Positions 1-6,455 of a DNA stretch of 64,000 bases are shown in pieces. Numbering within the stretch: the stretch's first letter is position 1; the number at the start of each line of letters is the position of its first letter. The notes beneath the pieces were generated by a model. The model was not told the origin of the DNA and made no database searches. It worked only from the letters and a program-made list of their open reading frames with translations. The position numbers and the translations under genes were made by a program. The DNA is from a virus: the IMG/VR virus record IMGVR_UViG_3300020421_000005, positions 48,725-112,724 of that record. The stretch is one strand, 5' to 3'.

Positions 1-51
1 TGATACAAAAAACTTGCATAAATAATTGAAATGTGTTATAATTAACACACA

Positions 52-112
52 CGTTCATCCCCCAAGTTGCCTTTGGCGACCAAGCGGGACGCAAGTAAGC
101 CGACACGGAACG
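52..112 (+). promoter_or_regulatory. Glutamine riboswitch aptamer 1 (glnA / Downstream-peptide type)
   Basis: CGTTC (52-56) pairs with GAACG (108-112) to close the element. A hairpin with GTTGCC/GGCGAC arms (66-80) follows the conserved ATCC, and the core GGGACGCAAGTAAG starts at 86. This arrangement matches the cyanobacterial glnA and Downstream-peptide RNA classes, which bind glutamine and occur in marine cyanobacteria and their phages. It precedes the small gene at 337. The class assignment is from memory of the consensus, not from a covariance search. Confidence 0.78.
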
Positions 113-115
113 GAT

Positions 116-297
116 CGTTCATCCCATGATACCTCTCTTGCTACTCTATACTTCACTGGAGTGTTCCCAAGCATACGATCTTACAGATCGGGTGGTAAAG
201 AACAACACAATGAATGAGTACGAGAAGGCGGAACTAGTTCTTGTTATACAAGACGCAACGCCTGGGTGCTGGGACGCAAATGCCGACTGAAGGAACG
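116..297 (+). promoter_or_regulatory. Glutamine riboswitch aptamer 2, with an expanded interior
   Basis: A second CGTTCATCC starts 3 bases after aptamer 1 and can pair with GAACG at 293-297. The 3' core GGGACGCAAATGCCGACTGA (271-290) repeats that of aptamer 1. About 145 bases lie between the two halves, including a CGATC/GATCG hairpin and a possible 26-codon ORF. The aptamer ends 40 bases before the ATG at 337, so it should control that gene. The long interior makes this copy less certain than the first. Confidence 0.6.
210..290 (+). CDS. Possible 26-residue peptide inside riboswitch aptamer 2
   Basis: An ATG ORF starts MNEYEKAELVLV, ends ANAD, and terminates inside the conserved 3' core of aptamer 2. 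Translation through it would compete with aptamer folding. There is no good Shine-Dalgarno and the peptide resembles nothing I recognise. It may be chance. Confidence 0.22.
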   Translation: MNEYEKAELVLVIQDATPGCWDANAD

Positions 298-336
298 GAG
301 TTTTCACAAACCCCTATTACTTACAGGAGAAACCAA

Positions 337-480
337 ATGGCTAAGGTCACATACAGAGGTGTCGAGTATGACACCGCAGAGTACAACGCAAAGGTACTCG
401 CAGAAGCTGCTCAAAAGCAACGTCACGAACTAATGTATCGTGGTATTAAGGTAGAACGCAAGTTCGCATCTAAGAGCTGA
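337..480 (+). CDS. Small DUF4278-like protein under riboswitch control
   Basis: A 47-residue basic protein (start MAKVTYRGVEYDT) with the YRG...YRG pattern seen in short cyanobacterial DUF4278-type proteins. The ATG at 337 has an AGGAG-type ribosome site (TACAGGAGAAACC) just upstream. It is the first gene after the tandem glutamine aptamers, which matches the known context of short ORFs behind Downstream-peptide RNAs. A terminator follows at 512. Biochemical function is unknown. Confidence 0.82.
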   Translation: MAKVTYRGVEYDTAEYNAKVLAEAAQKQRHELMYRGIKVERKFASKS

Positions 481-511
481 TGGACAGTTGACAAATACAT
501 ACTTGTCGTTT

Positions 512-538
512 AACCTCTACATATTGTAGAGGTTTTTT
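512..538 (+). terminator. Rho-independent terminator
   Basis: AACCTCTACA and TGTAGAGGTT form a 10-bp stem with loop TAT, followed by TTTT. It ends the riboswitch-controlled transcript. Confidence 0.88.
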
Positions 539-583
539 ATTGCCGTGAAGTATCTGAGGTATTTGGGTCATCCATTGACAGTT

Positions 584-727
584 ATGAACCTATGTCTTGT
601 AGGATCAGTGGGAATGATACAAGTAATTCACACTCGTGCTCATCATAAAATGGAGATAGATGTTCACGCCTATTGTAAAAACAATATGGAATATCAGGAC
701 TCTTTGAACTCAGAAGGTGATTGGTAG
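584..727 (+). CDS. Small hydrophobic-N-terminus protein, unknown
   Basis: A 47-residue protein starting MNLCLVGSVGMIQVIHT. The first 15 residues are hydrophobic and could be a short anchor; the rest is polar and acidic. A GTG start at 545 in the same frame would add 13 residues but lies 7 bases after a terminator U-tract, so the ATG is preferred. Function unknown. Confidence 0.55.
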   Translation: MNLCLVGSVGMIQVIHTRAHHKMEIDVHAYCKNNMEYQDSLNSEGDW

Positions 728-735
728 TATAAATA
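728..735 (+). promoter_or_regulatory. Putative T4-type late promoter box
   Basis: TATAAATA, the T4 late -10 motif, sits 24 bases before the micro-protein at 759. Consistent with gp33 being encoded in this window. Confidence 0.5.
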
Positions 736-758
736 TTACGTTATGTTAAGTAAATTTA

Positions 759-857
759 GTGGACGTAGTACAAACAACAATATTAGCATTGTCAGGAACT
801 GTTGCCATTACTGCATGTTTTCTGACAATGGTTTATATGAATGATCGTAAGTATTAA
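759..857 (+). CDS. 32-residue single-span membrane micro-protein
   Basis: A GTG-start ORF encodes a short N-terminus, one hydrophobic helix (ILALSGTVAITACFLTMVYM) and a basic tail NDRKY. The architecture is like small photosynthetic-complex subunits or other thylakoid or inner-membrane micro-proteins, but no family is recognised. It follows a late-type box. The start is not well supported by a ribosome site. Confidence 0.55.
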   Translation: MDVVQTTILALSGTVAITACFLTMVYMNDRKY

Positions 858-919
858 TTCTTGGGTAAAAATACGCCATTACAGTGTGTGAAGTTCAACA
901 CAAATATCGGGGATCATTA

Positions 920-927
920 TATAAATA
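920..927 (+). promoter_or_regulatory. Putative T4-type late promoter box
   Basis: TATAAATA lies 79 bases before the ATG at 1006. Confidence 0.5.
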
Positions 928-1005
928 ATGGTAGAATTAGGACGAACAAGATGAAGTGATGCTAAACTTCGTTATGTAGACCACAATTCAGAGGAGAAGA
1001 AATTT

Positions 1006-1170
1006 ATGCGAAATCGGATGTCCCACAATCAAATGGCAGAATGGATTCATCACGACGATATAAAGACGCTTGAATATTCTCAAGACAATCTAATCGACGA
1101 ATACTTCGACTGCATGATAGATTGTACGGACAATTATTGCAGACAAGTATGTACCGAAATCTTAAGGTAA
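1006..1170 (+). CDS. 54-residue acidic, Cys-containing protein, unknown
   Basis: Starts MRNRMSHNQMAEW after a strong GAGGAGAAG ribosome site. Four cysteines (DCMIDC and CRQVC) fall in the C-terminal half and could form disulfides or bind metal. It is too short to assign. A GC-rich hairpin follows at 1195. Confidence 0.72.
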   Translation: MRNRMSHNQMAEWIHHDDIKTLEYSQDNLIDEYFDCMIDCTDNYCRQVCTEILR

Positions 1171-1194
1171 TTAAAAACCAATGAACTAAACTCT

Positions 1195-1216
1195 GAGACC
1201 TCCGAAAGGGGGTCTC
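1195..1216 (+). terminator. Terminator-like hairpin
   Basis: GAGACCTCC and GGGGGTCTC pair around GAAA. The tail TTCGCATTT is only moderately T-rich, so termination may be partial. Confidence 0.5.
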
Positions 1217-1225
1217 TTCGCATTT

Positions 1226-1375
1226 ATGAGCATTATTATCTACGCAGAACACTGCGACTTCCTAGAAAAGGAAAACGAGAAACTTAAACAGGAGGTTCGC
1301 TTCCTTAGAGAGTTACTCGAAATAAAAACAATGGGATTCCCCTTGACAGAGGAGCAAAATCCCGATATAATTTAA
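1226..1375 (+). CDS. 49-residue coiled-coil protein, unknown
   Basis: Starts MSIIIYAEHCDFLEKENEKL; residues 10-33 form a heptad-like charged helix with leucines, suggesting self-association. The 3' end carries a perfect sigma70 promoter (1343-1371). Function unknown. Confidence 0.62.
   Translation: MSIIIYAEHCDFLEKENEKLKQEVRFLRELLEIKTMGFPLTEEQNPDII
1343..1371 (+). promoter_or_regulatory. Consensus sigma70 promoter TTGACA-17-TATAAT
   Basis: Exact TTGACA (1343-1348) and TATAAT (1366-1371) with a 17-base spacer, inside the end of the preceding gene and upstream of the 1392 gene and the operon that follows. It should be read by unmodified host RNA polymerase. Confidence 0.8.
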
Positions 1376-1391
1376 ACAATTACGCATTACA

Positions 1392-1478
1392 ATGCCTTTA
1401 GTACTAATTCCTAGTGTCCTAGCAACCATTTACATTGCATGGACACTTTTATATTATGATCCACACAGAGGACTATGA
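1392..1478 (+). CDS. 28-residue membrane micro-protein
   Basis: Starts MPLVLIPSVLATIYIAWTLL and ends YYDPHRGL: essentially one transmembrane helix plus a short tail. Its TGA overlaps the next ATG (ATGA), an arrangement typical of coupled translation. First gene after the consensus promoter. No family recognised. Confidence 0.6.
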   Translation: MPLVLIPSVLATIYIAWTLLYYDPHRGL

Positions 1479-1744
1479 AAATAGGAGATCAAGTCAGATT
1501 TTTGGGTTGTACACCTGAGCAAGTTAGGTGGGGGAACAACGATGATCCTCAGCTCAAACTTATCAAAGGAAATACATACTTAGTAGAAGAAGTTGAGATT
1601 CGTTCTCAACATACTAAGATAAAGTTGATCGGAGTAGATGGCAGATTCAATTCAGTTTGTTTTGAAAGAGCTGTTGGATGTATCCGACAAGCGAAACCTC
1701 TAGACTACCGTGAAAGTTATGACAAAATTCCAGATCGATACTAG
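1475..1744 (+). CDS. Conserved-type small protein, unknown (89 aa)
   Basis: Starts MKIGDQVRFLG. The N-terminal GDQVRFLG and central KGNTYLVEEVE read like a small beta-barrel (KOW/SH3-like) fold, but that is inference. Translationally coupled to the preceding micro-gene by a 4-base overlap. Confidence 0.75.
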   Translation: MKIGDQVRFLGCTPEQVRWGNNDDPQLKLIKGNTYLVEEVEIRSQHTKIKLIGVDGRFNSVCFERAVGCIRQAKPLDYRESYDKIPDRY

Positions 1745-2156
1745 CCAAAACGAAAATCAGCTTTTAAAACCTAAAAAGCTGCAAAAAAAATTCGGGTATT
1801 TTTCTGTCCTACAGGGTCAGCTTATGGATTTACCTATTTCCGACGTGTATAAACCAAAAAGGGATACATACACAAAAGAAGAAGTTGACGAACTCATCAA
1901 ATACGCTATAGACGAGGCGAGAAAGATTGATGAGGCATCTATGGCAAAACACAATAGAGATGCAACAGTTATCTCTATGATTCTTGGATTTACCACTCTT
2001 GCTCTATTTGTAGACGGATTACTTCGTTTACTAGGTGTCATTCCTCCATTCATGCAGATTGATATCGATTTATTAGACAAGATCGTAGATAGAGTCGAAG
2101 TTGACGTTATAGATAAATTGAGGCAAGTTCCTATCCAAAAGATATTCAACAGATGA
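1719..2156 (+). CDS. Protein with central membrane segment, unknown
   Basis: Polar basic N-terminus, a helical segment TKEEVDELIKYAIDEARK, one membrane helix (TVISMILGFTTLALFVDGLLRLLGVI) and a C-terminal amphipathic region rich in D, V and K. Alternative starts are GTG at 1710 and ATG at 1824 (MDLPISDV). The upstream starts overlap the previous gene by 26-35 bases. Likely an inner-membrane or thylakoid-associated phage protein. Confidence 0.68.
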   Translation: MTKFQIDTSQNENQLLKPKKLQKKFGYFSVLQGQLMDLPISDVYKPKRDTYTKEEVDELIKYAIDEARKIDEASMAKHNRDATVISMILGFTTLALFVDGLLRLLGVIPPFMQIDIDLLDKIVDRVEVDVIDKLRQVPIQKIFNR

Positions 2157-2398
2157 ACGATTTCATGGTATTTTTGTATTTGACCTTTTTTGTCGCTCTA
2201 TTTGGGGCGACATTTGCGTTTATGTTCAAAACTATGACTGCGACGTTTGATGAAATGAACAAACCGACAAAAACCAAGAGATCCGACTTACATCCAGAAA
2301 TGCAAGATGTACAGTCTGGAGAACAGCTATTAGTCTTCAATCCTCAAAGAGATGAAGATGAAGATGGCGAAGATGATGTTTTTATTGTACGAAGATGA
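2153..2398 (+). CDS. Small membrane protein with acidic tail, unknown (81 aa)
   Basis: An N-terminal membrane helix (MVFLYLTFFVALFGATFAFMF) is followed by a polar domain ending in a D/E-rich stretch and VFIVRR. It overlaps both neighbours by 4 bases, so it belongs to one coupled operon of small membrane proteins. Confidence 0.75.
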   Translation: MNDFMVFLYLTFFVALFGATFAFMFKTMTATFDEMNKPTKTKRSDLHPEMQDVQSGEQLLVFNPQRDEDEDGEDDVFIVRR

Positions 2399-2637
2399 CT
2401 TTTATTACTTTAATACCACATGCAGAATTGCAAGGTGGAGCTGCATATGCAGTATTTTTAGGTGTTTTACTACTGGCAACAGTTGTGTACGGACTATACA
2501 TGACTTTTGGTGCAGGGGGTAAAGATCTCAAAGATGAAATTGCCGAACATGCAAGAGAGCATGAATTAGGTATTGCTCACGGACATGGGCGTAATGAGAG
2601 GTTCAGTAATCTTGGTGGACATGACCATGACTCTTGA
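2395..2637 (+). CDS. Small single-span protein with PsbN-like pattern (80 aa)
   Basis: Residues 15-38 form one membrane helix, followed by LYMTFGAGGKDLKDEIAEH. This echoes PsbN, whose helix is followed by LYxxFGPPSKxLxDPFxxHE. PsbN assists photosystem II assembly and repair in cyanobacteria. The tail here is longer and rich in His and Gly. The PsbN relation is my reading of a short motif and may be convergence. It sits one gene upstream of def, which in cyanophages is linked to D1 maturation. Confidence 0.7.
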   Translation: MTFITLIPHAELQGGAAYAVFLGVLLLATVVYGLYMTFGAGGKDLKDEIAEHAREHELGIAHGHGRNERFSNLGGHDHDS

Positions 2638-2752
2638 ATTGCTCTCAGATAAATTAAAACAAGAAATTAAAAAACTATTACATGAAGTTCTTGATGAAAG
2701 AGAACTAGAACGTAAACTAAAAGGACCATATGACTTCCCCGAAGAAGATTAA
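2621..2752 (+). CDS. 43-residue charged helical protein, unknown
   Basis: Starts MTMTLELLSDKLKQ; almost entirely a charged amphipathic helix ending FPEED. It overlaps the previous gene by 17 bases and the def start by 23 bases. A second in-frame ATG is at 2627. Confidence 0.6.
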   Translation: MTMTLELLSDKLKQEIKKLLHEVLDERELERKLKGPYDFPEED

Positions 2753-3206
2753 AACTATTGGAGATAGATGCCTCAGAGTTATCTCTGAGGAAGTCGTTTT
2801 TGATAAAAAGGAAATGACAGAACTCTATAAAGACATGTGTGATGCTATGTGGGAAGCAGATGGTATTGGTTTAGCAGCACCACAGATAGGAATCAATAAA
2901 AGAGTGATAATAGTAGATGAGACAACAGAGGAACATGGCAAATATGCTCATTTGATGGTAAATCCAAAAATAACGTGGAAAAGTGAAGAAAAGGTCTTAT
3001 TTGATGAAGGGTGTTTGAGCGTTCCAGACCAAAATGGGGAGGTATTACGTCCAAAAGAGATAAAAATAACCTTCCAGAATAAAGAGGGTAAATATAAGAA
3101 ATGGAAACTAGATGGTATTGCCGCAAGGGTAGTTCAACATGAAATTGACCATCTAGAAGGCATTTTATTTGTTGATTATATAAAGAAAAATGATTCAGAA
3201 GATTAA
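2730..3206 (+). CDS. def: Peptide deformylase
   Basis: A 158-residue PDF that removes the N-formyl group from new proteins using a metal ion. All three family motifs are present: GIGLAAPQ (45-52), EGCLS (93-97, metal ligand Cys95) and QHEIDH (136-141, ligands His137 and His141, catalytic Glu138). It is near the usual length but lacks the C-terminal extension of many bacterial PDFs, as known for cyanophage enzymes, which are thought to help mature the photosystem II D1 protein during infection. It lies in a tightly packed operon with ho1 downstream. Confidence 0.96.
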   Translation: MTSPKKIKTIGDRCLRVISEEVVFDKKEMTELYKDMCDAMWEADGIGLAAPQIGINKRVIIVDETTEEHGKYAHLMVNPKITWKSEEKVLFDEGCLSVPDQNGEVLRPKEIKITFQNKEGKYKKWKLDGIAARVVQHEIDHLEGILFVDYIKKNDSED

Positions 3207-3321
3207 AAGACTGTTTAATAGACTTTTTAAAAAAAAGCATGTGTTGAACAATACCAAGTTTAAATGGGATAATGAATACTCTTTCCATCCAGCTGGACAA
3301 AAAGAGAAAGACACACTATAA
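3190..3321 (+). CDS. 43-residue basic protein, unknown
   Basis: Starts MIQKIKRLFNRLFKKK, a strongly basic amphipathic N-terminus that could bind membrane or nucleic acid. It overlaps the end of def by 17 bases and ends 7 bases before the preferred ho1 start. Function unknown. Confidence 0.55.
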   Translation: MIQKIKRLFNRLFKKKHVLNNTKFKWDNEYSFHPAGQKEKDTL

Positions 3322-3328
3322 TGACATT

Positions 3329-4021
3329 ATGAATTTTTCAAAAGAAATCAAAGAAGGCACCAAGGTTTCTCATACCGCTGCAGAAAACACTGGATTTGTT
3401 TCCAATTTTCTCTCTGGTGTCATCAGTAAGGAGAATTACAGGAAACTGGTTGCTAATTTCTATTTTGTCTATCAAGCTCTTGAAAAAGAAATTGACAAAA
3501 ATAAGGAACACCCTGCAATCGCTCCTATTGCCTTTGATCAACTCAAGAGAGTTGATTCTTTAGCAAGAGATTGTGAGTATTTTTATGGATCTGATTGGAA
3601 AAAGACAGTATCTCCTTCTGCCGCTGCCAAACAGTACATTGCTCGTATTGAAGAGGTAGAACCAGAATTACTTGTAGGACATCACTACACACGTTACTTG
3701 GGTGACTTATCTGGTGGAATGATTCTTAAGAATATTGCACAAAAGGCACTTAACTTGTATGATGGAGGTCTTGACTTCTACAAGTTTGACGAAATACCTC
3801 ATTCTAAAATCTTTAAAGATAAGTATCGTAAAGCACTGGATTCTCTACCTTTAAAGAGTTCAGAAAAAAATGATGTAATAGTTGAAGCAAATTACGCATT
3901 TCGTTTGAACATGTATATGTTCAATGAATTGTCAGAGGGAGATCCATACCCTGCCATGACAGTATTGTGGAGTTTCGCCAAAATGACCTTTGGATTTGTT
4001 AAATCGAAATTTAAGAAATGA
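3329..4021 (+). CDS. ho1: Heme oxygenase
   Basis: Converts heme to biliverdin, iron and CO, the first step of bilin pigment synthesis in cyanobacteria. The 230-residue protein has the family N-terminus (KEIKEGTKVSHTAAENTGF, proximal heme-ligand His15) and the distal-helix motif YLGDLSGGMIL. The start at 3329 gives the usual heme oxygenase N-terminus; a longer in-frame start at 3272 would add residues that overlap the preceding gene. No bilin reductase gene follows in this window. Cyanophage ho1 genes are known and are thought to sustain phycobilin or phytochrome chromophore supply. Confidence 0.96.
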   Translation: MNFSKEIKEGTKVSHTAAENTGFVSNFLSGVISKENYRKLVANFYFVYQALEKEIDKNKEHPAIAPIAFDQLKRVDSLARDCEYFYGSDWKKTVSPSAAAKQYIARIEEVEPELLVGHHYTRYLGDLSGGMILKNIAQKALNLYDGGLDFYKFDEIPHSKIFKDKYRKALDSLPLKSSEKNDVIVEANYAFRLNMYMFNELSEGDPYPAMTVLWSFAKMTFGFVKSKFKK

Positions 4022-4323
4022 CTTTTTTCTGGATTCTCTTTACTAACCTGATTCTTTATGTTATACTAAGAATCCACTTGGTTCGTAAATTCCGAACATC
4101 CTACTCAATTTACCTCAAAGATGAGGATGGTAATAGGCAAACTCTTGCTCATACCATTGCATATCTTTTAGAAACTGTAGATATACAGAACAAAAAGATT
4201 TCTTATTTGGTATCGGAGATGGAAAAGCAGTGGATGACCATTGAACAAGTAAAAATAGTCACTGGTGCTGATAAATACTGCACCGAACACCCAGAAAACC
4301 CTCCGAAACCTTTAGAATTATGA
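4018..4323 (+). CDS. Membrane-anchored small protein, unknown (101 aa)
   Basis: An N-terminal membrane helix (FFWILFTNLILYVILRI) is followed by a soluble helical domain of about 75 residues. It overlaps ho1 by 4 bases and the next gene by 4 bases. Function unknown. Confidence 0.75.
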   Translation: MTFFWILFTNLILYVILRIHLVRKFRTSYSIYLKDEDGNRQTLAHTIAYLLETVDIQNKKISYLVSEMEKQWMTIEQVKIVTGADKYCTEHPENPPKPLEL

Positions 4324-4514
4324 ATGACAGACTTAAGATAGACGAACATGAATCTCAAGATGTTAAATGGAATCGTGGACTTGACATCTTTATTGAATCT
4401 GTTCATCAACCAGACTCTAAACTTAGATCTTGTGCTCATAATCAAGGTTGCTATAACGAACTAATGTGGATTCGTGAGGAGGTTCTGAACTACTTGCAGA
4501 CACTAAGACGTTGA
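4320..4514 (+). CDS. Hypothetical protein (64 aa)
   Basis: Soluble, mixed-charge protein starting MNDRLKIDEHESQDVKW with two Cys (CAHNQGC). ATGA overlap with the gene before; its TGA overlaps a TTG start for the next. No family recognised. Confidence 0.68.
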   Translation: MNDRLKIDEHESQDVKWNRGLDIFIESVHQPDSKLRSCAHNQGCYNELMWIREEVLNYLQTLRR

Positions 4515-4693
4515 ACATACTAGAAGAACAACTCTTGATTGTCAGAAAGTTAAGAGAATCTGGATGTTATGGTTCCAAAGCGTACTTTTACCTATCTGGT
4601 GTGTTAAATAGTAAAACACGGAGTAGAGAAAAAGAGCGAACATGTTGGACGAAATCATTAGAAAGGATCAGAGAAAAACAGCAAAACGACTAA
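4511..4693 (+). CDS. Hypothetical protein with TTG start (60 aa)
   Basis: The TTG overlaps the preceding TGA (TTGA). The protein begins MNILEEQLLIVRKL, a helical start, and has a basic C-terminus. The last 52 bases overlap the 4642 gene in another frame, so the true 3' extent or reality of one of the pair is uncertain. Confidence 0.5.
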   Translation: MNILEEQLLIVRKLRESGCYGSKAYFYLSGVLNSKTRSREKERTCWTKSLERIREKQQND

Positions 4694-4806
4694 TAAAGGT
4701 TGCAAAAAAGCATCCTAGCTGGTATACTGAAGAGGACGTGAAATACGCCAAGTTAATAAAGAAACTTTACAAAAAACCCAAACCAAATGATGAAAATCTT
4801 TCTTGA
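4642..4806 (+). CDS. 54-residue basic helical protein, unknown
   Basis: Starts MLDEIIRKDQRKTAK and contains LIKVAKKHPSWYTEEDVKYAKLI, a lysine-rich helical pattern. The end overlaps the talC start by 17 bases. The composition suggests nucleic-acid binding, but this is inference. Confidence 0.65.
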   Translation: MLDEIIRKDQRKTAKRLIKVAKKHPSWYTEEDVKYAKLIKKLYKKPKPNDENLS

Positions 4807-5440
4807 CACAGCAGAATATGATGAAATCGCCAAACGTGACCAGTCGGGTCTGATTGACGGCGTAACTACAAACCCCACACTTATCCGCAAAAGCGGTAGA
4901 GACCCTGTAGAGGTCATTAGACAACTCTCTCAGGACTTCCCTCATTTTGAGTCTATCTCTGCTGAAGTTGTTGCAGATAATGCTCTGGACATGATTGAAC
5001 AGGCTCAAGTCTTCAAAGAAATGAAGAATGTGACTATCAAAGTTCCATGTACAGTTGAAGGACTGAAAGCATGTAAGTTACTTGTATCCGATGGATTCAC
5101 TACCAATGTGACTTTGGTATTCTCTGTTTCCCAGGCGATTCTTGCTGCAAAAGCAGATGCAACATATGTTTCTCCTTTTGTTGGAAGGTTGAATGACAAT
5201 TCCTTCTCTGGAGTTTCACTTGTACAGACAATCTCTGCTGTATATCGTGAACACCTTGCAAGAACTCAGGTTCTTTCTGCATCTCTAAGAGATGTTCATC
5301 ATGTAGGACGTTGTTTTGGTGCTGGTAGTGATGTTTGTACATTACCTGTTGGTGTATTCGATAAGATGTATAATCATATTCTTACAGACAAAGGACTTGA
5401 CCTGTTCCAGAAAGATTGGGATTCAATTCAGAAAAACTGA
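4790..5440 (+). CDS. talC: Transaldolase, TalC/Fsa type
   Basis: A 216-residue small class I transaldolase. It transfers a dihydroxyacetone unit in the pentose phosphate pathway. The family signature MKIFLDTAEYDEI, the GVTTNPTL motif and the Schiff-base Lys84 in VTIKVP are present. It is the well-known cyanophage auxiliary metabolic gene, shorter than host TalB. With the CP12-like gene at 23218 it would shift host carbon flow from the Calvin cycle to the pentose phosphate pathway, giving NADPH and ribose for phage DNA. A second ATG at 4787 adds one Met. Confidence 0.97.
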   Translation: MKIFLDTAEYDEIAKRDQSGLIDGVTTNPTLIRKSGRDPVEVIRQLSQDFPHFESISAEVVADNALDMIEQAQVFKEMKNVTIKVPCTVEGLKACKLLVSDGFTTNVTLVFSVSQAILAAKADATYVSPFVGRLNDNSFSGVSLVQTISAVYREHLARTQVLSASLRDVHHVGRCFGAGSDVCTLPVGVFDKMYNHILTDKGLDLFQKDWDSIQKN

Positions 5441-5649
5441 TGGCATTATCTAAACAAGTAGAAGACAGTATGAAAGAGGCGGAGAGGAACATTCGAGAAG
5501 CTCTCGCCTTCGCTGCAAGAACAGAAAGACCTTACATTTGTAGGGAGTTGGGAGGTATGTTATCTCACATAGAGACTTTGATGACTACCGATGGGCTCTT
5601 TGATAAACTAGATAGAGCAATCAAGGAGAGTAAGGAAGATGGTGAATGA
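5440..5649 (+). CDS. Helical hypothetical protein (69 aa)
   Basis: Starts MALSKQVEDSMKEAERN; almost wholly alpha-helical and charged. The ATG overlaps the last base of the talC stop. Reading further upstream in this frame would run inside talC and is not needed. Function unknown. Confidence 0.72.
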   Translation: MALSKQVEDSMKEAERNIREALAFAARTERPYICRELGGMLSHIETLMTTDGLFDKLDRAIKESKEDGE

Positions 5650-5839
5650 CTGGCGTTATAATGAAGAGCGCATGGCCATCCGTCAAAAGACCTTCCTCGC
5701 TCTCAAAAAATACAACACCCTCTCTCATGTCCGACAACTCTACGAATTCTGCGATATCTGGGTATCGCAAGGGAAAGCAGACACCAACGGAATCGAAGCC
5801 CATTTTCTTAGACACTGCGAAAACGAGATCTATTCGTGA
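5639..5839 (+). CDS. Hypothetical protein (66 aa)
   Basis: Starts MVNDWRYNEERMAIRQKTFLAL and ends CENEIYS; helical, with two Cys. It overlaps the previous gene by 11 bases and shares 113 or more bases with the next gene in another frame. Confidence 0.65.
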   Translation: MVNDWRYNEERMAIRQKTFLALKKYNTLSHVRQLYEFCDIWVSQGKADTNGIEAHFLRHCENEIYS

Positions 5840-6047
5840 AGGATCAGTAGTTAGAGTACCTGATGTTTTAGGTGGAAAACCACTAGAAGGTCGGGTTCTT
5901 TTTGTAGATTCTCAAGACGCTCCCAAAAGGAGACTTGACGGTAAAAAACTACAATCATACTTTACAGTATGCTATAACGAAGAAACACTCGGAGGTTTAC
6001 TTGTCTATCAATGTGAGTGGGAAAAAGTAGAAGTAATTAGGTATTAA
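5727..6047 (+). CDS. Hypothetical protein with small beta domain (106 aa)
   Basis: From ATG 5727 the protein begins MSDNSTNSAISGYRKG and continues into REGSVVRVPDVLGGKPLEGRVLFVD and an SH3-like beta-rich C-terminus (FTVCYNEETLGGLLVYQCEWEKV). The ORF is open further up to 5646. The first third overlaps the 5639 gene in a different frame, so the start is uncertain, but the C-terminal part is clearly protein-like. Confidence 0.68.
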   Translation: MSDNSTNSAISGYRKGKQTPTESKPIFLDTAKTRSIREGSVVRVPDVLGGKPLEGRVLFVDSQDAPKRRLDGKKLQSYFTVCYNEETLGGLLVYQCEWEKVEVIRY

Positions 6048-6049
6048 TT

Positions 6050-6298
6050 ATGTTTACAATTTATGGGAAAGAAGAATGCCCCATGTGTTATAAGGTCAAA
6101 ACGGTCTTTGAAATGTTAGGTAGAGATTATGTCTACAAAGAATTAAACAAAGACTACACAGCAGAGGAATTTGAACTCAAATTCCCAGATGTGATTGATT
6201 TGCCTCAAGTAATGTTAGATAATAAGGTTATCGGAAACGCAAATCAAACATTAAAATATCTAAAAGAACATAGGGTTTTCTCCAATGATGCCTCCTGA
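6050..6298 (+). CDS. nrdC: Glutaredoxin
   Basis: An 82-residue thioredoxin-fold redox protein. The active site CPMC (11-14) follows the first strand FTIYGKEE; the cis-Pro is in DLPQVML and the glutathione-side GNAN motif follows. It is likely an electron donor to ribonucleotide reductase, as for T4 NrdC, although no nrdA or nrdB lies in the window. The symbol is by role, not proven orthology. Confidence 0.9.
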   Translation: MFTIYGKEECPMCYKVKTVFEMLGRDYVYKELNKDYTAEEFELKFPDVIDLPQVMLDNKVIGNANQTLKYLKEHRVFSNDAS

Positions 6299-6446
6299 CA
6301 TGGACATAAATAAGGGCGTAGAACTTATACTCCGAGGAGAGAGACAACCTAAACCCCAAAACAAACCAAAGTTCTTCGACATTAAACTGAGTCTATTTAA
6401 TAGAGAGTTCAGATTATCGTTGGACATAAAAAAGAAACAGCCTTAG
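6285..6446 (+). CDS. 53-residue basic protein, unknown
   Basis: Starts MMPPDMDINKGVEL and has a lysine-rich end. It overlaps the glutaredoxin by 14 bases; its stop is followed directly by the AGGAGG ribosome site of the next gene. Confidence 0.55.
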   Translation: MMPPDMDINKGVELILRGERQPKPQNKPKFFDIKLSLFNREFRLSLDIKKKQP

Positions 6447-6455
6447 GAGGTCAAA

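Noticed and set aside
26-217. 63-codon frame at the left edge
   Set aside because: It covers riboswitch aptamer 1 and part of aptamer 2, has no ribosome site and no protein-like composition.
575-600. TTGACA at 575 as a promoter
   Set aside because: No acceptable -10 at 16-18 bases; it lies at the start of a possible gene.
3272-3328. Longer N-terminus for heme oxygenase
   Set aside because: The extra residues overlap the 3190 gene and are not part of the heme oxygenase fold; the family N-terminus starts at 3329.
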